Origin: F1-20-MAGs119 sp041164425
GTDB lineage: Bacteria > Actinomycetota > Acidimicrobiia > Acidimicrobiales > Ilumatobacteraceae
Assembly: GCA_041164425.1 (NCBI GenBank)
Contig: JBEAPO010000132.1
Location: 1 to 17,186 of the forward strand
Direction of reading: 5' to 3'
DNA: 17,186 nt
A program made the translations under genes and the position numbers. Below are positions 1 to 6,942 of the stretch, piece by piece; position 1 is the stretch's first letter, and the number at the start of each line of letters is the position of its first letter. The notes under the pieces are model-generated. The model searched no databases, had not been told where the DNA came from, and saw only the letters and a program-made list of their open reading frames with translations.

Positions 1-1
1 G

Positions 2-1216
2 ATTTTCCTTGGCGTCGCAAGCTTGTCGCAGTCGGTAGCCGCGCCCGTCAGCCGGATTGTCAGCAACCTGTTGCCCCTCCCCGGCTTGTCGATGAACCGC
101 AAAACGCCGGGCCGCATCGCCAGCAGGAACGCACAGCGCACGCCGCGCCGCACGGCGTCCACCGCATCCGCGTTGATGATCGGCTTGGCGCTTGTCAGCA
201 CCATCGCCGTCGTTGCCGCCTCGGTGCAGGCGTCACTTCGCAAGGCACTCGGAACGTCCATCACCGCCGACTTCTACGTCTCAAACCAGGATTTCCAGGG
301 CATTCCCTCGGCATTCGCCGACAAGCTCGCGAATCTGCCCGAACTGTCGGCTGTATCACCATTTCGTGCGGCAACAGCGCAGGTCGCCGGCGAGTCGAAG
401 TCGATCGGAGCGGTCGACCCGGCGATGGGTGAACTCGTCGACGCCGACATCCAGAGCGGGAGCTTCAATTCCATCGCCGACGGCGCAGTGCTCTTGCACA
501 AGGACCCGGCGCGCGACCTCGGCCTGTCGGTGGGCGACACGGTCGAAATGACGTGGCAGAACGGCACGGTCACCAGTTTGCGTGTCGGTGCCGTTTATGG
601 CGACTCCTCGATCGTCGGCAACTGGCTCGTCAGTCTCGACACACTGAACGCTGCTTCGTCCGCCCCTCCCGTCGATTTCTTCATCGGCGCCAAGATTGCC
701 GACGGTGTCGACCCTGCCGCCGCCCGGGCTGCGGTCGAAGAGGTGGCGACCGAGTTCCCCAGCGCCGAGGTGCAGGACCGCGTCGAGTTCCAGAAGAGTA
801 ATGAAGACCAGCTCAATCAGTTGCTCTTTATCGTCTATTCGTTGTTGGTGTTCGCCATCGCGATCGCCGTGCTCGGTATCGCCAACACCATGGCATTGTC
901 GGTCTTCGAACGCACCCGCGAATTCGGACTGCTGCGCGCCGTCGGCATGACCCGCCGACAGCTGAAGCGCTCGGTGCGGTGGGAAGCCATCATTGTCTCG
1001 GTGTTCGGCGCGACACTCGGTGTCGTCGTCGGTGTGCCTTTGGGTATCGCGGTCTCAACGGCACTGCCCGAGACCTTCGTCAGCACCCTCGAAATTCCGT
1101 TCGGCACGATCGTGACGATCCTCTTGGCATCGATCGTCGTCGGCATCATCGCCGCGATCGGCCCGGCCCGACGCGCGTCAAAACTGGACATCCTCCATGC
1201 CATCACGACCGTCTGA
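2..1216 (+). CDS. ABC transporter permease, FtsX/MacB family (3' part)
   Basis: The reading frame is open from the first codon of the window, so the true start lies upstream; an in-frame TTG at 23 is probably not the start. The visible part has a basic stretch (NRKTPGRIASRNAQRTPRRT) before a membrane segment (ALMIGLALVSTIAVVAA), then a polar extracytoplasmic region of about 200 residues, then three hydrophobic segments near the C-terminus. The loop ERTREFGLLRAVGMTRRQL is the signature of FtsX-like permease domains. This order (basic linker, TM, MacB-type extracytoplasmic domain, three TMs) fits the second half of the duplicated permease of an export-type or lipoprotein-release ABC system. The ATPase partner is not in the window and the substrate cannot be told. 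The end overlaps the next gene by 20 bases, suggesting translational coupling. Confidence 0.9.
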   Translation: MFLGVASLSQSVAAPVSRIVSNLLPLPGLSMNRKTPGRIASRNAQRTPRRTASTASALMIGLALVSTIAVVAASVQASLRKALGTSITADFYVSNQDFQGIPSAFADKLANLPELSAVSPFRAATAQVAGESKSIGAVDPAMGELVDADIQSGSFNSIADGAVLLHKDPARDLGLSVGDTVEMTWQNGTVTSLRVGAVYGDSSIVGNWLVSLDTLNAASSAPPVDFFIGAKIADGVDPAAARAAVEEVATEFPSAEVQDRVEFQKSNEDQLNQLLFIVYSLLVFAIAIAVLGIANTMALSVFERTREFGLLRAVGMTRRQLKRSVRWEAIIVSVFGATLGVVVGVPLGIAVSTALPETFVSTLEIPFGTIVTILLASIVVGIIAAIGPARRASKLDILHAITTV

Positions 1217-1601
1217 GATCAGCGAAGCACTTGCTACGTTCCTCGCCGAACGACACCTGGCCTCTCTCACCACACTGCGCGCCGACGGCAGCCCGCACGT
1301 CGTTCCGGTTGGGTTCAGTTTCGACGCAACCGCGGGCGAAGTACGCATCATCACGTTCGACGGCTGCCAAAAGGTCGCCAACGCCCGACGCGGCGGCCGT
1401 GCCGCGGTGTCACAGGTCGACGGTGGCCGCTGGGTGACCCTCGAAGGCGCCATCCGCGCCACCGCTGACTCTTCCGAGGTGGCAGCCGCCGTCGCGGGCT
1501 ACGCGGCCCGGTACCAGCAGCCAAAAGAGCGCCCCGACCGCGTCGCTCTGGTGATCACGGTCGACCGCGTACTGGCTTCGCGCGGCCTGCTCGGGGGCTA
1601 A
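1197..1601 (+). CDS. PPOX-class (pyridoxamine oxidase-fold) protein, possibly F420-dependent
   Basis: This 134-residue protein matches the small split-barrel flavin/F420 family. LASLTTLRADGSPHVVPVGF at the N-terminus is the typical first strand pair, followed by EVRIITFDGCQKVANARRGG, which resembles the cofactor phosphate-binding segment, and by the barrel strands VSQVDGGRWVTLEGAIRAT. The length agrees with actinobacterial F420-dependent members of the Rv1155 type, but FMN, heme or F420 use cannot be decided from sequence alone. The ATG at 1197 lies inside the end of the permease gene, so the two are probably co-transcribed. Its 3' end overlaps the convergent glycosylase gene by four bases. 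The physiological substrate is unknown. Confidence 0.8.
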   Translation: MPSRPSEISEALATFLAERHLASLTTLRADGSPHVVPVGFSFDATAGEVRIITFDGCQKVANARRGGRAAVSQVDGGRWVTLEGAIRATADSSEVAAAVAGYAARYQQPKERPDRVALVITVDRVLASRGLLGG

Positions 1602-2521
1602 CTCGCTTCGAGTTCGTCGACGCCCCGGAACCGATCGTGGCTGTCGATCATCTCGGCGATGAAATGCGAACCGGCGGGGTGCGGGTCGGTGCGCCGCGCC
1701 AGCGGATTCGAGTCGTCGCGCTTGGGTGCCGGCTGACACCGCGTCTGGCATTCGGGGCACCAATACAAAAGACGCGGGGGTTGGCCGTGCTGTTCGACCG
1801 CGATCACTCCTTGGCATCGTTCGCAACGCTGGTGGTTGCGGCCGTACACCGCAAGTCCACCCGGCGTTGACGTGGTGGTGATTCGTGCAGAGTGGTGCAG
1901 GTTCGCCTGCAGCATTTCTGCAGCAGTGCGAACGAGTTCGATGCACGCCGACTGCGGCAACGATCCGACCAATGCGTGTGGATGCACCTCGCACGCCCAC
2001 AACACTTCACACCGATAAACGTTGCCGACGCCACACATCACGTGCTGGTCGAGCATCACCTCGGCAATCGATCGAGATGGGTCGGCATACGACAACATGC
2101 GACGCACACATTCGTCGACATCGACGTTCTCTTTGCACAGGTCAGGACCAAGACGGCCGAAATTCGGGTGCCGCACGAAACTGTCGGCGCGGTACGTCTC
2201 GACAACCGGCGCGCTGAAACACACCGCCACCCACTCGACGGTTTCGATGACCACGCGGGCGAGGCGGCGCGGCTTGCGCCAACGCTCACCACGTCGATAA
2301 AGATGCCAACTTCCGGTCATCCGCATGTGCGTGTGCAGCACGACGTCATCGTCCCAGACGATTTCGAGATGCTTGCCGTGGACATCGACCGACTCGATCG
2401 TGCGACCCACACGGGGCGAGGGCCCCGTCAACCTTGGCGCCTCGAAGCCGATCATCTGACGACCCACGAGCGCCGTGCGCAATGCCGCCGCGGCTCGGTG
2501 GATCGTGTCGCCCTCTGGCAT
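1598..2521 (-). CDS. Formamidopyrimidine-DNA glycosylase / endonuclease VIII family (Nei2-like)
   Basis: This is a base-excision-repair bifunctional glycosylase/AP lyase. It begins MPEGDTI, which supplies the catalytic N-terminal proline (P2 after Met removal) and E3. K50 in HGKHLEI is the conserved lysine of the family, and GVGNVYR (164-170) is the helix-two-turn-helix DNA-binding loop. A C-terminal zinc finger is formed by C233/C236 and C255/C258. The MPEGDT start and VHGKH context favour the Nei/Nei2 branch over Fpg (MPELPE). The protein continues for about 49 residues beyond the zinc finger with a polar tail, longer than the usual family end. A -10-like TAACAT six bases upstream suggests a leaderless transcript. 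The lesion specificity is not certain. Confidence 0.9.
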   Translation of the reverse strand: MPEGDTIHRAAAALRTALVGRQMIGFEAPRLTGPSPRVGRTIESVDVHGKHLEIVWDDDVVLHTHMRMTGSWHLYRRGERWRKPRRLARVVIETVEWVAVCFSAPVVETYRADSFVRHPNFGRLGPDLCKENVDVDECVRRMLSYADPSRSIAEVMLDQHVMCGVGNVYRCEVLWACEVHPHALVGSLPQSACIELVRTAAEMLQANLHHSARITTTSTPGGLAVYGRNHQRCERCQGVIAVEQHGQPPRLLYWCPECQTRCQPAPKRDDSNPLARRTDPHPAGSHFIAEMIDSHDRFRGVDELEAS

Positions 2522-2527
2522 GACGGA

Positions 2528-2533
2528 ATGTTA
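2528..2533 (-). promoter_or_regulatory. -10 element of the nei-like gene (leaderless)
   Basis: TAACAT on the minus strand ends six bases before the ATG, the spacing expected when transcription begins at or next to the start codon. No good -35 hexamer or ribosome binding site is seen. Confidence 0.4.
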
Positions 2534-2567
2534 GACGCACCGACGAATACGGCTGTCGCATGAACGG

Positions 2568-2573
2568 TACGCT
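2568..2573 (+). promoter_or_regulatory. -10 element of the small charged-protein gene (leaderless)
   Basis: TACGCT (TAnnnT pattern) ends six bases before the ATG at 2580 and there is no Shine-Dalgarno sequence, so a leaderless mRNA is likely. The -35 position has no recognisable hexamer. Confidence 0.35.
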
Positions 2574-2579
2574 CGCTAC

Positions 2580-2945
2580 ATGGCCGACGAGCGTGACGAT
2601 GACATGCTCGATACAAATGACGTCGGAGACGACACCGCCGACGATGATGCGGCCCGCCTCGAAACCCGCAACGCCGAGGCACGTGACAGCATCGTTGCGC
2701 GCGCACACCGCAAACATGGCCTCGCCGGAGCCATCGTCGCGGGCGGCATGCTCGCCATCGACCAGGTTCTCGGTCGCCGCCCGAAGGAACAGCCGGCCGC
2801 CGTGTCGGAGTTCTCGGGTGAACCCACCGACATCGACAAAGACGGCATCCAGATTCCCCTCGACGAGAACACCACTGTGGTCTCTCCAGCACCGCACCTG
2901 CGTCCGGGCAACAGGCGCGTCGTGCGACGCCGCCGCCGCACCTAG
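2580..2945 (+). CDS. Small hypothetical protein with acidic N-terminus and basic C-terminus
   Basis: I do not recognise this 121-residue protein. Residues 1-26 are strongly acidic (DERDDDMLDTNDVGDDTADDD). A middle part (HRKHGLAGAIVAGGMLAIDQVLG, about 45-66) is weakly hydrophobic and could be a short amphipathic or membrane-associating helix. It is followed by a Pro/Asp region (SGEPTDIDKDGIQIPLDE) and an Arg-rich tail (RRVVRRRRRT). There are no cysteines or catalytic motifs. It diverges from the glycosylase gene with only 58 bases between them and overlaps the end of the convergent DUF4916 gene by four bases. The open frame, the promoter-like motif at the start and the fit between neighbours support a real gene. 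Confidence 0.6.
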   Translation: MADERDDDMLDTNDVGDDTADDDAARLETRNAEARDSIVARAHRKHGLAGAIVAGGMLAIDQVLGRRPKEQPAAVSEFSGEPTDIDKDGIQIPLDENTTVVSPAPHLRPGNRRVVRRRRRT

Positions 2946-3478
2946 GGCAGAACGCCGACCGACGCCAGCGCCAACCGGATGAGGCGGTCGTGGCCGCCCG
3001 TCATCTCACGGCGCACACGGTCGCTCACCGCTTCGGCCGGCGTGAACCACGTCAACTCGAGCGCCTGTTGCGTGGGTTGACACTCTCCCGACACGGGCAC
3101 CACGTACGCGAGGGACACCGCGTGGTGACGGGGGTCGTGGAACCCACTGATCGTGGGGTCTGGGAAGTACTCGACGATGGTGAACGGTGAAGGCTCGGGA
3201 GGAATGCGCGGCAGCGCGAGCGGCCCGAGGTCTTTTTCGAGATGGCGGATGAGAGCCTCGCGAATTCTTTCGTTCAGCATCACGCGACCCGACACAACCA
3301 TGCGGCTGATCGAACCGTCGGCTGCCTGGCGCAACAACATCCCGACGTGCGTCACGTTTCCCGCCTCATCGACACGCACGGGGACAGCATCGACATAGAC
3401 GAGCGGAACGCGGTCGCGCACGTCGTTCAGGACATCGTTGGGCATCCAGCCCGTGCGCGTATCGATGCTGTCGCTCAC
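2942..3478 (-). CDS. DUF4916 / Nudix-fold protein with degenerate Nudix box
   Basis: The 178-residue protein matches the actinobacterial DUF4916 group. It has PLVYVDAVPVRVDEAGNVTHVGMLLR followed by SGRVMLNERIREALIRHLEK and HDPRHHAVSLAYVVPV. The segment G64-x5-E70-x7-R78 has the spacing of the Nudix box GX5EX7REUXEEXGU, but the usual REUxEE metal site reads RHLEKD here (78-83). Two of the usual glutamates are replaced by His and Lys, and one is a conservative Asp. Hydrolase activity on nucleoside diphosphate compounds is therefore uncertain. I take the GTG at 3476-3478 as start because a TAACTT -10-like motif lies six bases upstream; an ATG at residue 12 (MPNDVL) is possible. It lies 43 bases downstream of metY on the same strand and may be co-transcribed with it. 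Confidence 0.8.
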   Translation of the reverse strand: MSDSIDTRTGWMPNDVLNDVRDRVPLVYVDAVPVRVDEAGNVTHVGMLLRQAADGSISRMVVSGRVMLNERIREALIRHLEKDLGPLALPRIPPEPSPFTIVEYFPDPTISGFHDPRHHAVSLAYVVPVSGECQPTQQALELTWFTPAEAVSDRVRREMTGGHDRLIRLALASVGVLP

Positions 3479-3521
3479 ACGCCCAAGTTAGTTGATGACG
3501 CGGCGTAGCCGCTGCGAAACC

Positions 3522-4832
3522 TCAGACGGCGGCAAAGCCGAGATCGAGGTCGGCGAGGATGTCGGCAATCGATTCGAGGCCCACCGAGAGGCGCACCATG
3601 CCGGGGTGCACACCCGATGCGAGTTGCTCTGCCTCGGTCAACTGGCTGTGGGTCGTCGACGCGGGGTGAATGACGAGGCTGCGGACGTCACCGATGTTCG
3701 CGACGTGGCTGTGCAGTTTCAGAGCCTCGGCGAACTTTTGGCCCGCGTCGCGGCCACCCTTCACGTTGAACGCGATGATCGAGCCGAAACCGCGACCCTG
3801 GAAGTACTTCTTCGCGCGCTCATTCCACGGGCTCGACGGCAGTCCCGCCCATGACACGCTCTCGACCTTCGGGTTCTTCGTCAGGTACTCGGCGACTTTC
3901 GCCGCGTTCGACCAGTGACGCTCCATGCGCAGCGAGAGCGTTTCGATTCCCTGCAGGATCGTCCACGCGTTGAACGGGCTGACGGCAGCACCGAGATCGC
4001 GCAGCATCTGCACGCGCGCCTTGATGATGTAGCTGCCCGGTCCGAGTGCCGGCCAGTACGCAAGGCCGTGGTACGACGGATCGGGTTCGGTGAAGTTCGG
4101 AAAGCGACCGCTGGCCGAGAAGTCGAACTTGCCGCCGTCGACGATTGCACCAGCGATGCTCGACCCGTGACCACCCATGAACTTGGTGAGCGAATGCACG
4201 ACGACGTCGGCACCCCACTCGAGCGGACGAATGCCGTACGGCGTGGGCACGGTGTTGTCAATGATCAGCGGAACGCCGACGTCGTGGGCAACCTTCGAGA
4301 CACCTTCGATGTCGAACACGTCGTTCTTCGGGTTCGCGAGCACCTCGCCGTAGAACGCCTTCGTGTTCGGCTTCACGGCGCTCTTCCACTGCTGCAGGTC
4401 GTGCGGGTCGTCGACGAACGAAACTTCGATTCCCATCTTCGGCAACGTGTAGTGCAACAGGTTGTACGTGCCGCCGTACAGCGACGGTGAAGCAACGATG
4501 TGGCTGCCTGCTTCGGCAAGCGTGAGAATCGCCAGCGTCTCGGCGGCCTGACCCGAACTCACAACGAGTGCGCCCGGCAGACCAACCGCGGTGGTGATGG
4601 CGCCTTCCAGGTCGGCGACGCGTGCTTCGAGAACCGCCTGCGTCGGGTTCATGATGCGCGTGTAGATGTTGCCGATTTCGGCGAGCGCGAAGAGATTTTG
4701 CGCGTGGGCCGAGTCGCGGAACTGGTACGACGTGGTCTGGTAGATCGGCACCGCACGCGAGCCCGTGGCAGGGTCGGGGCTCTGGCCGGCATGGATTTGG
4801 CGGGTTTCAAAACCCCAGGAAGCGTTGGTCAT
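3522..4832 (-). CDS. metY: O-acetylhomoserine aminocarboxypropyltransferase (sulfhydrylase)
   Basis: This PLP enzyme of the Cys/Met-metabolism family makes homocysteine from O-acetylhomoserine and sulfide in the cytoplasm. The 436-residue length and the start GFETRQIHAGQSPDPATGSRAVPIYQTTSY are typical of MetY rather than the shorter MetB/MetC. YTRIMNPTQAVLEARVADLEG (57-77) carries the phosphate-binding Tyr/Arg, SSGQAAE (92-98) is the cofactor-cradling loop, D192 in IDNT binds the pyridine nitrogen, and K217 in HSLTKFMGGHG forms the Schiff base. The C-terminal VIHPASTTHSQL segment binds the substrate carboxylate. The gene has its own near-consensus promoter eight bases from the ATG. That leaves no room for a 5' leader, so no SAM riboswitch is possible from this promoter. 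Confidence 0.95.
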   Translation of the reverse strand: MTNASWGFETRQIHAGQSPDPATGSRAVPIYQTTSYQFRDSAHAQNLFALAEIGNIYTRIMNPTQAVLEARVADLEGAITTAVGLPGALVVSSGQAAETLAILTLAEAGSHIVASPSLYGGTYNLLHYTLPKMGIEVSFVDDPHDLQQWKSAVKPNTKAFYGEVLANPKNDVFDIEGVSKVAHDVGVPLIIDNTVPTPYGIRPLEWGADVVVHSLTKFMGGHGSSIAGAIVDGGKFDFSASGRFPNFTEPDPSYHGLAYWPALGPGSYIIKARVQMLRDLGAAVSPFNAWTILQGIETLSLRMERHWSNAAKVAEYLTKNPKVESVSWAGLPSSPWNERAKKYFQGRGFGSIIAFNVKGGRDAGQKFAEALKLHSHVANIGDVRSLVIHPASTTHSQLTEAEQLASGVHPGMVRLSVGLESIADILADLDLGFAAV

Positions 4833-4840
4833 GGCGGGGG

Positions 4841-4869
4841 ACGCTACGCCCCAATTCCCGACCCGTCAA
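4841..4869 (-). promoter_or_regulatory. metY promoter, leaderless
   Basis: On the minus strand TTGACG (4864-4869) is followed after 17 bases by TAGCGT (4841-4846), and the ATG begins nine positions later, with eight bases between. This is a strong -35/-10 pair whose start point falls at or just before the start codon. The -35 lies 11 bases from the 51-bp repeat at 4881. Confidence 0.65.
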
Positions 4870-4880
4870 CTCAACTTTTG

Positions 4881-4931
4881 GGTTTTCGGTGTGAAAAGAC
4901 TCGGTTTCTGCACCCCGGCGCACCGAGAACC
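4881..4931 (+). repeat. 51-bp imperfect palindrome, copy A (left end of pair A/B)
   Basis: The outer arms are GGTTTTCGGTGTG and CGCACCGAGAACC, pairing along the whole length with G-T wobbles in RNA of this orientation. The centre begins AAAAGACTCGGT. Its first 25 bases are identical to the reverse complement of copy B; the inner stem seen in the other copies has decayed here. It sits between the divergent metY promoter and the 5077 gene, so a simple terminator role is unlikely. Confidence 0.85.
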
Positions 4932-4938
4932 ACACCAA

Positions 4939-4967
4939 ATGACACCAGGAAATCCCTGTCCCATAAG
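4939..4967 (+). promoter_or_regulatory. Candidate promoter of the secreted Ala/Pro-rich protein gene
   Basis: ATGACA (4939-4944) and CATAAG (4962-4967) match the -35 and -10 consensus at five and four of six positions, with a 17-base spacer. Starting there, the mRNA would have a 5' leader of about 100 bases ending in a clear Shine-Dalgarno. The leader holds an imperfect hairpin (GGCTCTGT/ACACAGCC, 5024-5045). This is the best candidate seen, but not certain. Confidence 0.4.
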
Positions 4968-5076
4968 GGTTTCCGGAATCTCAAAAAAGTCGTGAGAAAA
5001 GTGTCCGCACTGTGGGGGGTCACGGCTCTGTATGGCAACACAGCCCACACGGGGCCCACCACAAAAGGAGAAAACA

Positions 5077-5739
5077 ATGAACACCACCAGCAACAAGAAC
5101 GTGAAGCGCTTCGCCATCGCAGCAGGCGCCACCGCAGCAGTCCTCTTCCTCTCGGCTGGCTTCGTCGCCAGCCGCGGCGGCGAGTCGAACAACAACACGA
5201 ACGCCGACGCCCCGCTTGCGGTGGTCTCCTCGCCCACCCTCACCGAGGTCGCCGAAGTTGTCGAGGAAATCGTGGCCGACGCCCCGATCACTGCGCAGCC
5301 CACGGCATCTGCAACTGCGTCGACCGCTACCGAGTCGATTGCTACCCAGTCGACCGCATCAACAAAAGTGGCGTCGACGCCGAAGAAGTCGAAGAAGTCC
5401 CCGATCCCTGCTGGTGACGTGATCTTGTTCGCGCCGGACGCCTCGACCGCCGCAGAACTCGAGACCACGGTTGCCCCGGCGCCCGCAGTCGCCGACGCCG
5501 CGGTCGTTTCGGTTCCCACCGAGCAGCCCGCCGTCGAGCAGCCCGCACCCACGGCACCTGCCGAGGAGCCTGCGGCCACCTCGAGCGCTCCTGCATCGCA
5601 AAGCGGCACGACGGCAATCAGCATCCCGAAGCTCACAATGGACGACTCACTCGTCTCGTCGCTGCAGGGAATCGACCTCACGAAGCAGTCGGTCAAGACC
5701 GCCCTACCGAAGCTCTGCATCCCCGGCATCACCTGCTGA
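5077..5739 (+). CDS. Secreted or membrane-anchored Ala/Pro/Thr-rich low-complexity protein
   Basis: I do not recognise a family. The 220-residue product starts at the ATG after AAAGGAG (5064-5070, six bases away), which is the best ribosome binding site here; an upstream in-frame ATG at 5032 lacks one. Basic residues (KNVKR) precede a hydrophobic segment (about 12-31, AIAAGATAAVLFLSAGFVAS) that reads as a signal peptide or N-terminal anchor. The middle (about 45-180) is low-complexity Ala/Thr/Ser/Pro/Glu with a lysine patch (TPKKSKKSPIP), as in extended wall-spanning linkers. The C-terminus (ISIPKLTMDDSLVSSLQGID... LCIPGITC) looks more ordered and holds the only two cysteines, which could form a disulfide. 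The gene lies alone between two inverted 51-bp repeats and is unrelated to its biosynthetic neighbours. Confidence 0.8.
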   Translation: MNTTSNKNVKRFAIAAGATAAVLFLSAGFVASRGGESNNNTNADAPLAVVSSPTLTEVAEVVEEIVADAPITAQPTASATASTATESIATQSTASTKVASTPKKSKKSPIPAGDVILFAPDASTAAELETTVAPAPAVADAAVVSVPTEQPAVEQPAPTAPAEEPAATSSAPASQSGTTAISIPKLTMDDSLVSSLQGIDLTKQSVKTALPKLCIPGITC

Positions 5740-5782
5740 GGATCACGATCACCTGCCCCTATCAGGTGCACAACAAAAAGGA

Positions 5783-5817
5783 GAGGCCCCGCCGCCAGGC
5801 GGGGCCTCTTCGATTTT
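5783..5817 (+). terminator. Bidirectional rho-independent terminator
   Basis: An 11-bp perfect GC stem, GAGGCCCCGCC/GGCGGGGCCTC with loop GCCA (5783-5808), is followed by TTCGATTTT on the plus strand and by CTCCTTTTTGTTG when read on the minus strand. It can therefore end both the 5077 gene and the ilvBNC operon, which converge here. A small hairpin, CACCTG/CAGGTG, precedes it at 5750-5768. Confidence 0.85.
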
Positions 5818-5839
5818 GCAACCAGTTCTTCTTTGTAGC

Positions 5840-5890
5840 GGTTCTCGGTGTGTATCGACTCGTTTACCGAGTCTTTTCACACCGAAAACC
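5840..5890 (-). repeat. 51-bp imperfect palindrome, copy B (right end of pair A/B)
   Basis: Read on the minus strand it begins GGTTTTCGGTGTG and ends CACACCGAGAACC, with a perfect inner stem GACTCG/CGAGTC around GTAAA. Its first 25 bases equal copy A and its last 11 also match A. The orientation is opposite to A, so the pair faces inward. It lies between the terminator and the end of ilvC, where a separate good terminator already exists. Confidence 0.88.
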
Positions 5891-5913
5891 CTCACACTGC
5901 GTGCCGGGAATTC

Positions 5914-6942
5914 TCAGCCGCCGGAGGCTTCCGACACCTTCTGCTTACCGGCCGAGATCCACGGCATCATGCCGCGGAGACGCTTACCGACTTCCTCGAT
6001 CTGGTGTGCGGCACCGGCTGCACGCAGTTCGTTGAACTTGGCGCGACCGCTTTCGCTCTCGGCGATCCATTCTTTGGCGAACTTGCCCGACTGGATCTCC
6101 TTCAGGATCTTTTGCATCTGCTTCTTCGTGGTCGGCGTAATGATGCGCGGACCGCGCGTGACGTCGCCGTACTCGGCGGTGTCGGAAATGCTGTAGCGCA
6201 TGCCCGCGATGCCCTCTTCGTACATGAGGTCGACGATCAACTTCACTTCGTGGAGGCACTCGAAGTACGCCATCTCCGGCTGGTAGCCAGCCTCGACGAG
6301 CGTCTCGAATCCGTTTCGCACGAGTTCGGTGAGGCCACCACAGAGAACAACCTGCTCACCGAACAGGTCGGTTTCGGTTTCCTCGGCGAACGTCGTCTCG
6401 ATGATGCCCGCGCGACCGCCGCCGATGGCCGATGCGTACGACAGAGCGACTGCCTTCGCGTTGCCGGTGGCATCTTGCTCGACGGCGATGAGCGCCGGAA
6501 CACCGCCGCCCTCGGTGTAGGTGCGACGCACCAGGTGACCGGGGCCCTTCGGCGCGATCATGATGACGTCGACGCCCTTCGGGGGCTTGATGCGCTTGAA
6601 GCGGACGTTGAAACCGTGGGCGAAGGCGAGTGCCTTGCCGGGCTTCATGTAGCGCTTGATGCTCTCGGTGTACGTGGCCTTCTGCTCGGTGTCGGGCATC
6701 GTGAGCATGATGACGTCGGCCCACTTGGCCGCATCGGCAATGCTTTTCACGGTGAGACCAGCGGCCTGTGCCTTGGCTGCCGAGGCGGAACCCTCGCGCA
6801 GACCAACCACCACCGGTACGCCGCTTTCCTTCAGGTTCAACGCATGGGCATGGCCCTGCGAGCCGTACCCAATGATTGCCACCTTCCGGTTCTTGATGAT
6901 GTTGACGTCACAATCGCCGTCGTAATACATCTTTGCTGCCAT
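5914..6942 (-). CDS. ilvC: Ketol-acid reductoisomerase, class I
   Basis: It converts acetolactate or acetohydroxybutyrate to the dihydroxy acids, using NAD(P)H and Mg2+. The 342-residue length is that of class I enzymes. The N-terminal Rossmann domain shows GYGSQG (25-30), and R49, S52 and S54 in the loop after strand two suggest NADPH use. The metal ligands D192, E196, E228 and E232 are present in ETDLFGEQ and FECLHE, and the SIS segment (250-252) supplies the substrate-binding serine. The start ATG overlaps the ilvN stop by one base, so the genes are translationally coupled. It is the last gene of ilvBNC and is followed by repeat B and a bidirectional terminator. Confidence 0.97.
   Translation of the reverse strand: MAAKMYYDGDCDVNIIKNRKVAIIGYGSQGHAHALNLKESGVPVVVGLREGSASAAKAQAAGLTVKSIADAAKWADVIMLTMPDTEQKATYTESIKRYMKPGKALAFAHGFNVRFKRIKPPKGVDVIMIAPKGPGHLVRRTYTEGGGVPALIAVEQDATGNAKAVALSYASAIGGGRAGIIETTFAEETETDLFGEQVVLCGGLTELVRNGFETLVEAGYQPEMAYFECLHEVKLIVDLMYEEGIAGMRYSISDTAEYGDVTRGPRIITPTTKKQMQKILKEIQSGKFAKEWIAESESGRAKFNELRAAGAAHQIEEVGKRLRGMMPWISAGKQKVSEASGG

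Noticed and set aside
4833..5076. A SAM riboswitch upstream of metY
   Set aside because: The metY promoter lies eight bases from its ATG, leaving no transcribed leader; the region beyond shows the 51-bp repeat but no SAM-type junction that I can fold.
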